This document shows, one piece after another, positions 1 to 7,348 of a stretch of 12,512 nt of DNA. Both the position numbers and the translations under genes were made by a program. Each line of letters starts with the position of its first letter. Position 1 is the stretch's first letter. The notes beneath the pieces were generated by a model, which saw only the letters and a list, made by a program, of their open reading frames with translations, ran no database searches and was not told the DNA's origin. Source of the DNA: JARROD01 sp037384225 (GTDB lineage Bacteria; Pseudomonadota; Gammaproteobacteria; Pseudomonadales; Cellvibrionaceae); contig JARROD010000271.1 of the NCBI GenBank assembly GCA_037384225.1, positions 1-12,512 of the forward strand. The letters run 5' to 3'.

Positions 1-128
1 TGTTTTTGCTTTGCGTAAGCCAAGTGAGTGATCAAATAAAAACCCTTACAACAGGCTGTGAGGTAAATCGACGCACAGCAGTTTTACTTTAAGCCCGCCA
101 TTTTTCCACAGGGCTTGAATAACTCACG

Positions 129-156
129 TTGAGTAGCAGAAGAAAAGTTGTATCTT
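129..156 (+). promoter_or_regulatory. Possible phaB promoter
   Basis: TTGAGT (129-134, 4 of 6 matches to the sigma-70 -35 consensus) is separated by 16 nt from TATCTT (151-156, 4 of 6 matches to the -10). The predicted transcript would start near 163, at the foot of the hairpin at 164-199. The match is modest and unsupported by other evidence. Confidence 0.3.
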
Positions 157-163
157 TTTGTTA

Positions 164-205
164 ACTGCATCAGAAAGGGAGCATAGTCTCCTTTGCAGTG
201 TTTTT
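164..205 (+). terminator. Terminator-like hairpin in the phaB leader
   Basis: ACTGC (164-168) pairs with GCAGT (195-199). Inside it, AAAGG-g-AG (174-181) pairs with CTCCTTT (188-194), with a bulge and a short loop, and TTTTT follows at 201-205. This has the form of an intrinsic terminator, yet it ends only 33 nt before the phaB ATG. It either ends transcription of a gene left of the window or, if the promoter at 129-156 is real, acts as an attenuator or 5'-end stabilising hairpin for phaB. Confidence 0.4.
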
Positions 206-238
206 AACCCCCCTAACTTCATCTGGAGACAAAACCCC

Positions 239-961
239 ATGGGAAGAGTAGCTTTAGTTACTGGTGGCATTAGAGGTATTGGTGAGACAATCTCAATTAA
301 CCTACAGGAAAAGGGATATAAGGTTGTAGCCAATTACAGCAGCTCAGATAGTATTGCCAGTATGTTCACAGAAAAAACCGGGATTCCGACCTATCGTTTT
401 AACGTCGCAGACGAGGGGGCAGTAGAAGACGGCATAGGAAAGATAGAAGCAGAGATCGGCCCAGTGGACATATTGGTTAACAATGCCGGTATTACCCGTG
501 ATAAAACGCTGCACAAAATGCATAGCGATGACTGGCTGAATGTCATACAAACCAACCTGACTTCCTGCTACAACACCTGCCGTATGCTGATCAACGGTAT
601 GCGTGAGCGCAAATTTGGCCGCATAATCAACATCAGTTCCATCAATGGACAAGCAGGACAATATGGTCAGACAAACTACTCGGCAGCCAAAGCGGGGATG
701 ATTGGTTTTACCAAAGCGCTCGCACAAGAGGGAGCAGCGCACGGTATTACGGCCAATGTTATCGCTCCAGGCTATGTGGAAACAGAAATGATTCACTCTG
801 TGCCAGAAAAAATTCTGGAAAAAATTATCTCGGCCATTCCTGTTGGGCGCCTGGGCAAACCCAAAGATGTTGCCCGTGCGGTGGCCTTTCTCGCCGACGA
901 CGGTGCCGGCTTTATTACAGGCTCTACATTGACGATTAATGGCGGCCAGTATATGAGTTGA
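239..961 (+). CDS. phaB: NADPH-dependent acetoacetyl-CoA reductase PhaB
   Basis: Cytoplasmic short-chain dehydrogenase/reductase of 240 residues, close to the family's usual ~246. It reduces acetoacetyl-CoA to (R)-3-hydroxybutyryl-CoA, the PHA monomer. The cofactor-binding TGGxxGIG motif is at residues 8-15, NNAG at 81-84 followed by ITRD, and the catalytic Ser134, Tyr147 and Lys151 have the FabG-type spacing. The segment ISSINGQAGQYGQTNYSAAK is characteristic of PhaB rather than FabG in general, as is the ending NGGQYMS. I chose ATG 239 because GGAGA (about 224-228) sits at good spacing and the protein then begins right at the Rossmann strand; an in-frame ATG at 158 would add 27 unrelated residues. 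It converges with phaP, and phaA is not in the window. NADPH preference is inferred from the family. Confidence 0.92.
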   Translation: MGRVALVTGGIRGIGETISINLQEKGYKVVANYSSSDSIASMFTEKTGIPTYRFNVADEGAVEDGIGKIEAEIGPVDILVNNAGITRDKTLHKMHSDDWLNVIQTNLTSCYNTCRMLINGMRERKFGRIINISSINGQAGQYGQTNYSAAKAGMIGFTKALAQEGAAHGITANVIAPGYVETEMIHSVPEKILEKIISAIPVGRLGKPKDVARAVAFLADDGAGFITGSTLTINGGQYMS

Positions 962-982
962 GCAAGACGGCAACTTGAGTAC

Positions 983-1010
983 AAAAAAGTGCCCAGCCAT
1001 GTGACTGGGC
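983..1010 (-). terminator. Intrinsic terminator of phaP
   Basis: On the - strand GCCCAG (1010-1005) and CTGGGC (996-991) form a 6-bp GC-rich stem with an 8-nt loop, followed two bases later by six T (988-983). The T-tract side fits transcripts coming from phaP. There is no T-run on the + strand side, so it should not serve phaB efficiently. Confidence 0.65.
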
Positions 1011-1103
1011 CATCTACCAGCAATGCATCTTCAAACCTGTCGCCTTCGCGTTATCGAGGTTTCCCCGTTATCTTCTGATTCCTACCATTACGCTTATCCG
1101 GAC

Positions 1104-1439
1104 TTATTTTTTTGCGCCCGGTTTAAAATTTGGTACAGCGGATTTCATTACTTCACCTACTTTGTCCTGGGCTTCAGTCACCACGGAATATACGTCTTTT
1201 GCAACTGTGACGACCTTATCCTGAACCCCTTCAAAATAAGCTTTTTGTGTATTGTACACACCGGCGATATCCTTTTGCTCGGCAAGGTCCTTGGCGTAGG
1301 TAACGCCGTCGTTCAATACGCCTGAAAACAAAGCGGACTGCTTCTCAATCAGTTGCTCTATCGCCTTGACATTCAACGCGGCGAGCTCTCCTAATGGTTT
1401 CACAAAACTTTGGGACTGTTCCACAAACTTGTTATACAT
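1104..1439 (-). CDS. phaP: Phasin family protein (PHA granule coat)
   Basis: A 111-residue, mostly helical protein with the phasin pattern: an amphipathic N-terminal stretch (QSQSFVKPLGELAALN), then long helices with heptad-like hydrophobics (YAKDLAEQKDIAGVYNTQ, YFEGVQDKVVTVAKD) and a basic, Pro/Lys-rich tail ending in PGAKK. Phasins bind the surface of PHA granules, control their size and number, and can activate the synthase. GGAG lies 9 nt before the ATG. The gene has its own strong promoter (1587-1616) with candidate PhaR operators on both sides, and a terminator at 983-1010. It is short for a phasin (many are 140-190 residues), but nothing suggests truncation. The family is assigned from sequence pattern and position beside phaR and phaC. 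Confidence 0.8.
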   Translation of the reverse strand: MYNKFVEQSQSFVKPLGELAALNVKAIEQLIEKQSALFSGVLNDGVTYAKDLAEQKDIAGVYNTQKAYFEGVQDKVVTVAKDVYSVVTEAQDKVGEVMKSAVPNFKPGAKK

Positions 1440-1553
1440 ACCTTTAATCTCCGCAAATAAAGCACTTTTAAATAGATCGCACTAAAAGACACCATCAAAT
1501 AGACTCAGCAACACGATTAAAGCCTTCTGATTAGGTGTAGTGCTTAGAAACTA

Positions 1554-1570
1554 TCAATGCTGCACCGCAC
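1554..1570. promoter_or_regulatory. Candidate PhaR operator O2 (imperfect)
   Basis: CTGC-acc-GCAC (1560-1570) matches 7 of 8 specified bases of CTGC-N3-GCAG. It shares the 10-bp word TCAATGCTGC (1554-1563) with the perfect palindrome at 1624-1640. It lies just downstream of the predicted phaP transcription start, where a bound repressor would block transcription. From memory, PhaR of Paracoccus denitrificans recognises TGC-rich palindromes of this form; use here is inferred. Confidence 0.4.
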
Positions 1571-1586
1571 AATCAGCTTAGTAATG

Positions 1587-1616
1587 ATAATAGTTGTTCA
1601 GGCGGGCAAAAGTCAA
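1587..1616 (-). promoter_or_regulatory. phaP sigma-70 promoter
   Basis: On the - strand TTGACT (1616-1611, 5 of 6) is followed after 18 nt by TATTAT (1592-1587, 5 of 6). This is the best promoter match between phaR and phaP. It predicts a start near 1580 and a phaP leader of about 140 nt. The two TGC-rich operator-like elements lie on either side of it. Confidence 0.6.
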
Positions 1617-1623
1617 CCATTCA

Positions 1624-1640
1624 ATGCTGCTATGCAGCAT
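1624..1640. promoter_or_regulatory. Candidate PhaR operator O1 (perfect palindrome)
   Basis: ATGCTGC-TAT-GCAGCAT is a perfect inverted repeat with 7-bp arms and a 3-nt centre, containing CTGC-N3-GCAG. It lies just upstream of the phaP -35 element and is not followed by a T-run on either strand, so it is not a terminator. Its form fits the TGC-rich sites I recall for PhaR, whose gene is adjacent. Confidence 0.55.
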
Positions 1641-1677
1641 AATCTCTATAATTTTTTAGCGGCAAAATCTTACTTGC

Positions 1678-2142
1678 TTATTCTTTTTCGTTATTTTCGC
1701 TCTTTTCAGGCCCCTGGCCGGTAAACTTGCTCCAAAGTCCCAGGTTCTGCTCCATCAATTGGTTGAAAACCCCCATGGGAGTCGCGTCCACCCAATCTTT
1801 CATCACCCCCTGAAGCGTTTCCTGACGATCCAGGAATACAGCGAGACTCTGTTCCAGGTATTGGCGCAAAAACAGCTGCATATCGGAATCATAAAAGCGG
1901 ATTAACTGCTTCAACACCGTGTTGGTCAAAAGTGCCTGGTTATCGTTGTTTTCCTGATCACTGATGATTTGCAGCAGTATATTTTTAGTTAAATCCTCAC
2001 CGGATTTAGAATCGACTATCTGGAATTCTGTGTGCTCGATAACCAGCCTTTTTATATCTTCCAGATTGATATACTGGCTGCGGGAAGTATCATACAAGCG
2101 TCGGTTTGGGTATTTTTTTATGATCAGCACTGTCACACTCAC
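1678..2142 (-). CDS. phaR: PHA synthesis repressor PhaR
   Basis: A 154-residue regulator. The N-terminal DNA-binding/PHA-accumulation domain is unmistakable from IIKKYPNRRLYDT (residues 7-19) through SQYINLEDIKRLV and FQIVDSKSGEDLTKNILLQI. It continues into the PHA-binding central part (LLTNTVLKQLIRFYDSDMQ, then a segment rich in hydrophobics and Gln). In the known model PhaR represses phaP (and often itself) until nascent PHA titrates it away. The start is GTG at 2142; in-frame GTGs at 2136 and 2130 are possible, and no strong Shine-Dalgarno settles the choice. A promoter candidate lies at 2171-2199. The C-terminus is acidic and polar (PEKSENNEKE), as is common in the family. Its likely targets are the two operator-like elements at 1554-1640. 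Confidence 0.92.
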   Translation of the reverse strand: MSVTVLIIKKYPNRRLYDTSRSQYINLEDIKRLVIEHTEFQIVDSKSGEDLTKNILLQIISDQENNDNQALLTNTVLKQLIRFYDSDMQLFLRQYLEQSLAVFLDRQETLQGVMKDWVDATPMGVFNQLMEQNLGLWSKFTGQGPEKSENNEKE

Positions 2143-2170
2143 ACGGACAAACGGTTAGAAGATGTCCGGC

Positions 2171-2199
2171 AGTATAGCTAGTGTCCCGCCACCTATAAA
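2171..2199 (-). promoter_or_regulatory. Possible phaR promoter
   Basis: On the - strand TTTATA (2199-2194, 4 of 6) is followed after 17 nt by TATACT (2176-2171, 5 of 6), predicting a start near 2164, about 22 nt before the GTG of phaR. The -35 element lies inside the inverted repeat at 2188-2204. Confidence 0.4.
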
Positions 2200-2204
2200 G
2201 TGGC
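2188..2204. repeat. Inverted repeat between phaC and phaR
   Basis: GCCAC (2188-2192) and GTGGC (2200-2204) flank a 7-nt AT-rich centre. T7 follows on the + strand (2210-2216) after five more bases, but no + strand gene needs a terminator here and the orientation is wrong for phaC. An operator overlapping the phaR promoter is the more sensible reading; the function is unproven. Confidence 0.4.
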
Positions 2205-2261
2205 AGTGATTTTTTTGGGAAGGTAATGAAACCCTTCATCCATACCCAAAGCGATTGAGAT

Positions 2262-2618
2262 TTAGGCTTCAAGACGTTTTTTCACGTATCTCCCAGGTGC
2301 ATCTTCACCGGCGGGGAAGCCGTTAGACCCCGGATTCCTGGCAGGAATTCTGTCCCCGGCATAGGTTAACAGCCACTGATACCAGTCATTCCACCAAGAG
2401 CCCTGCATTTTTTCCGCACCGGCAAACCACTGTTCGTGGTTTTCGGGCAACGTCGTATTAACCCAGTGTGGGTATTTACCCGTTGCGGCGTGATTTATTA
2501 CACCGGCGACGTGCCCCGCCCCTGCCAGTACAAAACGCACTCGCTTTGAGTCTACGAGGTTTGACATGCCACGAGCGCTTTGGTACGCAGCCGGCCATAG
2601 GACAATATGGTCATTCAT
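2262..2618 (-). pseudogene. phaC: PhaC C-terminal part, separated by frameshift
   Basis: These 118 residues are the C-terminal end of the class I PHA synthase begun at 3913. They contain the catalytic Asp (MNDH, residue 3; residue 430 of the restored protein) and catalytic His (GAGHVAGVIN, residue 36; restored residue 463). The family's end signatures follow: HWVNTTLPENHEQWFAGA, GSWWNDWYQWL and APGRYVKKRLEA. The ATG at 2618 is an internal Met of the ancestral protein, preceded by restored sequence DTPSYCLAT. It overlaps the stop of the upstream part by ATGA, so reinitiation could in principle make this fragment. There is no strong Shine-Dalgarno. Alone it lacks the nucleophile and most of the alpha/beta-hydrolase core. 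Confidence 0.88.
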
Positions 2619-3913
2619 CGTTGCCAGACAGTAGGAGGGCGTGTCAATCTGCTGAAGATCAATCGGGGTACCCGATACCTCAATCCCGATACCTCAATAC
2701 CCCCGGGCTCAATCAAGCGGTTTTCCATATACATGTTGCGCACATAATACTGGAAGGTATCACGCGGCAAATTTGTTGAATCACCATTCCAGTAGAGAAT
2801 ATCGAAAGGAACCCTATCCTTGCCTTTCAAGTAGTTTTCTACATAAAAAGACCAATATAAATTGTTCTCCCGTAATAAACTAAAACTCAGGGAGAGCATT
2901 CTTCCATCAAAATAACCTTTTCTGCGCGTATACTCTTCCAATAACGGCAGTGATTGCTCTGATATATAGTTACCTACTTCACCGGGAGATGAAAAATCAA
3001 ATAAAGTCGTCAAAAAAGTCAGCGATTTAATACGGAAATCATGGTGGCTCTGCAAATAGGATTGGGTAACCCCCAATAAAGTGCCACCAACACAGTACCC
3101 CGCGACATTGACAGATGTCTCACCCGTCACCTCCGTCACCGTATCCAGGGCCTTTATTGCCCCTTTATGCATATAATCCGCAAAGGTGGTATGCGCCAGG
3201 GACGCATTGGGGTTGACCCAGGAGACCATGAAAACGCTAAACCCCTGCGACACCAGCCATTTCACCAATGACTTTTTTTGATCGAGATCGAGAATGTAGT
3301 ATTTATTGATAAAGGGTGGAATGATTAATAACGGCGTCAGGAACACCTCCCTGGTCTGTGGAGTATATTGGATCAGTTGCATTAGTTCATTTTCAAAAAT
3401 AACTTTTCCCGGTGTGCACGCGAGATCCTCACCCAGAGTGAATGCGTCGATGCTGACTTGATTAATTTTTAGTGCTTCGACAGGACTGCTAACAAAGTCG
3501 TGGATGAGATTATCAACGCCTTTGGCAAGGCTGTCGCCACCTGTACTCAGCATTTCACGGAAAACTTCCGGATTGGTGAAAATGTAGTTACTGGGAGAAA
3601 GGGAGTTAATATACTGGCGAGTAAAAAAGCGAATCTGTTGCATTGTTTTAAAATCCTTCATTACCACCGTTTCAACCAATTGTTCCAGCAGATTCGCATG
3701 AATCAGATAAAATTGTTTCAAAAAATTGTAGATCGGATCTTGCTTCCACTCCTTATCCGCAAATCGGCTATCGCTCTTTGCCTCTTCAACCACTTCTTTC
3801 GGCGCTTCTCCCAACATTGTCCTGAACGTATTGTGCCACAAGAGCACCTGGTTGTTCATAAAAAGCATGTGCTCACGTATCATCTTTTCAGGATCAATAT
3901 AAAAATTTTCCAC
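2615..3913 (-). pseudogene. phaC: Class I PHA synthase PhaC, frameshifted
   Basis: Poly(3-hydroxyalkanoate) synthase, which polymerises (R)-3-hydroxyacyl-CoA on the granule surface. The first 410 residues are a normal class I synthase: N-terminal domain, then the alpha/beta-hydrolase core with LTPLLIIPPFINKYYILDL (about 192-210), the lipase-like box AGYCVGG (271-277) with nucleophile Cys274, and conserved GDSTNLPRDTFQYY and RNMYMENRL. After Gly410 the frame is lost, because a 14-bp unit is duplicated in tandem (2671-2698), and translation ends in 22 unrelated residues at 2615. Deleting one copy gives an uninterrupted 545-residue protein with Asp430 and His463. The start is GTG 3913, with GAGAGGGG (3927-3920) six nt upstream. 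As written the product lacks two triad residues and should be inactive. It is divergent from mocA. Confidence 0.93.
2671..2698. repeat. Exact 14-bp tandem duplication inside phaC
   Basis: CCCGATACCTCAAT occurs twice in direct succession (2671-2684, 2685-2698), with no further repetition on either side. Since 14 is not a multiple of 3, it shifts the phaC frame. Removing one unit makes the - strand read ...GIEVSGTPIDLQQIDTPSYC, exactly what the synthase family has there. Confidence 0.95.
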
Positions 3914-4078
3914 TCGCCACCCCTCTCATCAAAATTTGTAAAAGTATAGGGGATTCTAGGTGGCCATGCGGAGATAGTGAGTGCTTTGCAAACCGTATAT
4001 CCAAAATATTGTCATTGCCATTGCTTCAGGTTTCTGCACTGTTGCTTTGAAAACAATGCGGAAATAAAACGCTTTGGG

Positions 4079-4084
4079 TATAAT
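4079..4084 (+). promoter_or_regulatory. -10 element of the mocA-like gene
   Basis: A perfect TATAAT lies 31 nt before the ATG at 4116, predicting a start near 4091. No good -35 sits at 16-18 nt, so an activator or a weak promoter is possible. The 202-bp phaC/mocA intergenic region otherwise shows only the phaC ribosome binding site and a TATACT on the - strand (3948-3943) without a convincing -35. Confidence 0.4.
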
Positions 4085-4115
4085 GTACTACTAATGCCTT
4101 TATAAACGTTTTATC

Positions 4116-4757
4116 ATGATCACTGGAATTCTTTTGGCCGCTGGCTATTCGCGCCGTTTTGGCAACCAAAAACTGCTGCAACCACTCAGCGACAACTCTG
4201 TATCAGGTGTAACTCGGCAACCAATGGGATTGATGGCTGCGCAAAAATTACTGCCGGCAGTAGATAAGATGGTTGTTGTCATTAGACTAGAGACGCAATT
4301 AGAAGCTAAGTTAGCAATGCGAACCGATGAGCCGAAAGCTAAATTGCTGCAGGAGCTGTACGCAAAAGCGGGAATCCAAACCCTGGTCTGCGAAAATGCC
4401 AACATAGGCATGAGTGAAAGTATTAAAGCCGGCGTTAAAGCCACGGCGGATTCTACTGCTTGGCTAATTGCTCTAGCTGATATGCCTTTTATCCAAACAC
4501 CGACAATTGCAGCCGTAGCCAAGTTGTTGAGACAGGGCCGATCACTTGTGCGACCGGCTTACCAGGGCAAACCCGGACACCCAGTAGGCTTTTCACAAAC
4601 CCATTTCGAGGAACTTATGCAACTACAAGGCGACCACGGTGCCCAGGATATTTTACACCGCCATAAGCACTCCCTGACACTGCTGCCCTGCGAAGACCGG
4701 GGCGTGATTCTTGACATAGATACGCCGGCACAGCTCCAGCAACTCAGCCCTGGCTAA
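4116..4757 (+). CDS. MocA/MobA-like nucleotidyltransferase
   Basis: A 213-residue single-domain protein of the NTP_transf_3 fold, the family of molybdenum cofactor cytidylyl- and guanylyltransferases. Visible motifs: nucleotide-binding LLAAGYSRRFGNQK (residues 6-19), metal-binding LADMP (120-124), GKPGHPVGF (151-159), GDHGAQDIL (172-180) and the closing DIDTP (200-204). PGHPVGF with GDxGAxxxL is typical of the MocA branch, which makes molybdopterin cytosine dinucleotide for xanthine-dehydrogenase-type enzymes. The length is normal and the protein looks intact. No Shine-Dalgarno is obvious; ATG 4116 is chosen because the canonical N-terminal motif follows directly. No molybdoenzyme or cofactor gene is in the window, so the substrate is inferred from motifs only. 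CDP-sugar-type transfer is an alternative. Confidence 0.8.
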   Translation: MITGILLAAGYSRRFGNQKLLQPLSDNSVSGVTRQPMGLMAAQKLLPAVDKMVVVIRLETQLEAKLAMRTDEPKAKLLQELYAKAGIQTLVCENANIGMSESIKAGVKATADSTAWLIALADMPFIQTPTIAAVAKLLRQGRSLVRPAYQGKPGHPVGFSQTHFEELMQLQGDHGAQDILHRHKHSLTLLPCEDRGVILDIDTPAQLQQLSPG

Positions 4758-5077
4758 CCGGCGTTAAATACCTCCCACCGGGAATAGCGACAGACATAAC
4801 AGTACAAATGTGCAATAATCGCAACAATAAACCTGCCCCTGCGGTCATTATTTGAACTGCGCAGAAATATACACCGGAAACAATTGTCAGGATTTGTTAC
4901 AACCCCTATTATCCGCGGCTCGGTTATGAGTCGTCCAGCGCAATCACGCCATACTTACGTCAGGCTCCCATCGAATACAGCGCTGCATTTGCTTATAAGA
5001 AAAATGTTTAAACAAAATTGCAATAGACGAGAGTGTTGTGGAATGATTGCCTTGAAGATGCACCAGAGAGGTTTGAT
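4758..5077. other. Intergenic region mocA-rapA
   Basis: This 320-nt stretch holds no gene I can support and no clear terminator for mocA. Its one strong signal is the sigma-70 promoter at 4884-4912, leaving a leader of about 160 nt before rapA. A short open frame through the leader has neither a ribosome binding site nor a recognisable product. Confidence 0.5.
4884..4912 (+). promoter_or_regulatory. rapA sigma-70 promoter
   Basis: TTGTCA (4884-4889, 5 of 6) and TATTAT (4907-4912, 5 of 6) are separated by the ideal 17 nt. The predicted start is near 4919, giving a leader of about 160 nt to the TTG start of rapA. Confidence 0.6.
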
Positions 5078-7348
5078 TTGACATTACCCACTTATGCCCC
5101 CGGTCAACGTTGGATTAGTAATACAGAATCCGAGTTGGGACTCGGCATTATTGTTGAATATGCCAACAGACGAATCACCCTGAGTTTTCCCGCGACTGGA
5201 GAGTCCCGAACATACGCGGAAAACAACGCCCCCATCAGCCGCGTTCAATATCATCAGGGAGAACAGGTAACCAGCCTCAAAGGCGATATTATTACCGTCA
5301 CAAATGTGCTGGAAAACAATGGCTGCCTGATCTACTCCGGCAACGATGCCAATGGTAATCACGTGATATTGCCAGAACTGGAGCTGGATTGTTGCGTCCA
5401 TTTCAATACCCCTCTGGAGCGCCTGCTGGCCGGACAGGTCGATAACCTGCGCCGTTTCCAGTTGCGCCAGCAAACACTCAACCACTATCGCCGATTGCAA
5501 CAGTCCAGCGTCCAGGGACTGATAGGTCCACGCGTCGAACTCCTACCCCATCAATTATATATCGCTCATGAAGTAGCCAACCGCTACGCACCCCGAGTAC
5601 TGCTGGCCGACGAAGTCGGGCTTGGAAAAACCATTGAAGCGGGCTTGATTCTACACCAACAGTTGATCAGCGGTCGCGCCAGTCGAGTTTTGATCGTGGT
5701 ACCCGACAGCCTTGTTCACCAATGGTTGGTGGAGATGTTACGGCGTTTTAACCTTCACTTTACCATTCTCAACGAACAGCGTTGCGAGGATCTGCAAAGC
5801 TCCAGCACACCGAATCCATTCGAAAGCGCGCAGTTGGTGTTGTGCAGTCTTTCACTGTTGGAGGAAAATGACAACTACCTGCACAACGCCGCCAACTGCG
5901 AATGGGACCTGCTGGTCGTCGATGAAGCCCACCACCTGACCTGGAGCGAAACGCAAGTCAGCACTTCGTACCAGAAAATAGAACAACTGGCTCAGTGCGC
6001 CAAAGGCCTGCTCCTGCTCACAGCCACACCGGAACAACTCGGTATTGAAAGCCACTTCGCCCGACTGCGCCTGATTGACCCCGACCGTTTTTACGATCTG
6101 CAGCGTTTTCGCGACGGAGAAGCAAAGTACCAACAGGTCAATGAGGTGGTTCAACATCTGCTCACCGCGGCAGAAACGGGGGCGGCGGCCAATGAGTCCG
6201 AATACAGACAACCGCTACGAGAATATCTCGGCAGCGAAAATGCGGAAAACCTGCTAAAAACCTTGCAAACCGCTGATCAGAACACCATCGACACAGCGGT
6301 AAAACAGGCTGTTCAGGCCTTGCTGGACCGCCACGGTACCGGCCGCGTACTGTTTCGCAATACGCGGTCGGCGGTAACCGGGTTTCCCCAGCGCGTGCTA
6401 CACCGCCATCCTCTGACAATGCCGCAGGTTTACCGGGAAAACCTCGTCGGCGCCACCCTGGCGCAACGCCTCCACCCGGAACAACTTCTGGATAACGCCT
6501 GGACTGAACTGGACCCCCGGATGGACTGGCTAGTCGATTGGCTCAAACAACAGCGCTCGGAAAAAGCACTGTTAATTTGCGCTTCTGCCAACACTGCACT
6601 GAACCTGGAAGAACACCTGCGTCTGCGAGTCGGCGTACGCTCGGCGCTGTTTCACGAACACATGAGCCTGCTGGAAAGAGACCGAGCCGCCGCTTATTTT
6701 GCCGACGATATCGATGGCGCTCAAGTGCTGGTTTGCTCCGAAATAGGCAGTGAAGGCCGCAATTTTCAGTTCGCTCAACACCTGATGTTATTCGACCTGC
6801 CAATCAACCCGGATCTGCTCGAGCAACGTATCGGCCGCCTCGACCGTATCGGCCAGCGCCATAATGTCAATATCCACGTTCCCTATTACCAACACAGTCC
6901 GCAGGAAGCCCTGTTGCGCTGGTATGACGAAGGCGTCAACGCTTTTGAACGCGCCTGCCCGGCCGGGCAAACTATCCTCGAGCGTTTTTCAACGCCACTA
7001 CAAGATTGCCTCACGAGTGACCTCAACACTGAAGACGCCCACAAAAAACTGGATGCGCTGATTCAGCACACCGCGAATTTCACCGACGAAATTCTACAAA
7101 CACTGCAGAGCGGGCGTGATCGCCTGCTGGAGCTTAACTCCTGTAATATGGAACGTGCCAATGAGGTGGTAGACAGCCTTATAGAAGAAGAACTGCGCCG
7201 GGAGTTGGCTGATTATATGGAAAAAGTGTTTGACGAATACGGCGTTGACCATGAATATCACAGTGAGAATGCTATCGTTATCCGTCCCAGTGATCATATG
7301 CACTGCCACCACTTTGGTCAGCGGCGCCATGGATATGGTGCTCAATGA
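5078..7348 (+). pseudogene. rapA: RNA polymerase-associated ATPase RapA, frameshifted
   Basis: Swi2/Snf2-type ATPase that binds RNA polymerase and helps recycle it after transcription. 756 residues are readable. The N-terminal Tudor-like region begins PGQRWISNTESELGLG (8-23). The ATPase core has Walker A EVGLGKT (179-185, Lys184), DEAH (282-285), LLLTATPEQLG, the C-terminal lobe CSEIGSEGRNFQF, and motif VI EQRIGRLDRIGQ (582-593). It follows E. coli RapA nearly throughout. I chose TTG 5078 because GAGAGG (5066-5071) precedes it by 6 nt and homology begins there; the ATG at 5033 has neither. After Phe746 (7313-7315) the frame is lost and ten unrelated residues end at 7348. The remainder resumes in another frame. 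The ATPase core is complete, so a truncated product might be partly active, but the C-terminal domain is lost. Confidence 0.93.

Larger units (their letters stand above)
1..238. other. Non-coding region upstream of phaB
   Basis: No gene is recognisable before phaB. One + strand frame stays open from the left edge to about 92 but has no visible start or recognisable product. Two simple hairpins lack T-tracts: GCTGTG (55-60) pairs with CACAGC (74-79), and AAGCCC (91-96) pairs with GGGCTT (111-116). A possible promoter and a terminator-like hairpin lie nearer the gene and are listed separately. Any upstream gene, such as a thiolase phaA, would be outside the window. Confidence 0.5.

Noticed and set aside
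91..116. AAGCCC/GGGCTT hairpin as a terminator
   Set aside because: There is no T-tract on either strand and the loop is long for a six-pair stem.
344..1000. Long open frame on the - strand across phaB
   Set aside because: It is antisense to a clearly recognisable phaB and its translation resembles no protein; the frame is open by codon-use shadowing.
1624..1640. Palindrome as the terminator of phaR
   Set aside because: It is not followed by a T-run on the - strand; its form and position upstream of the phaP -35 fit an operator better.
3500..3949. 149-codon + strand frame over the 5' end of phaC
   Set aside because: It is antisense to strongly conserved synthase sequence and has no homology or start signal.
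4884..5081. Possible leader peptide in the 5' region of rapA
   Set aside because: Its ATG lies at or before the predicted promoter, it has no ribosome binding site, and the product is not recognisable.
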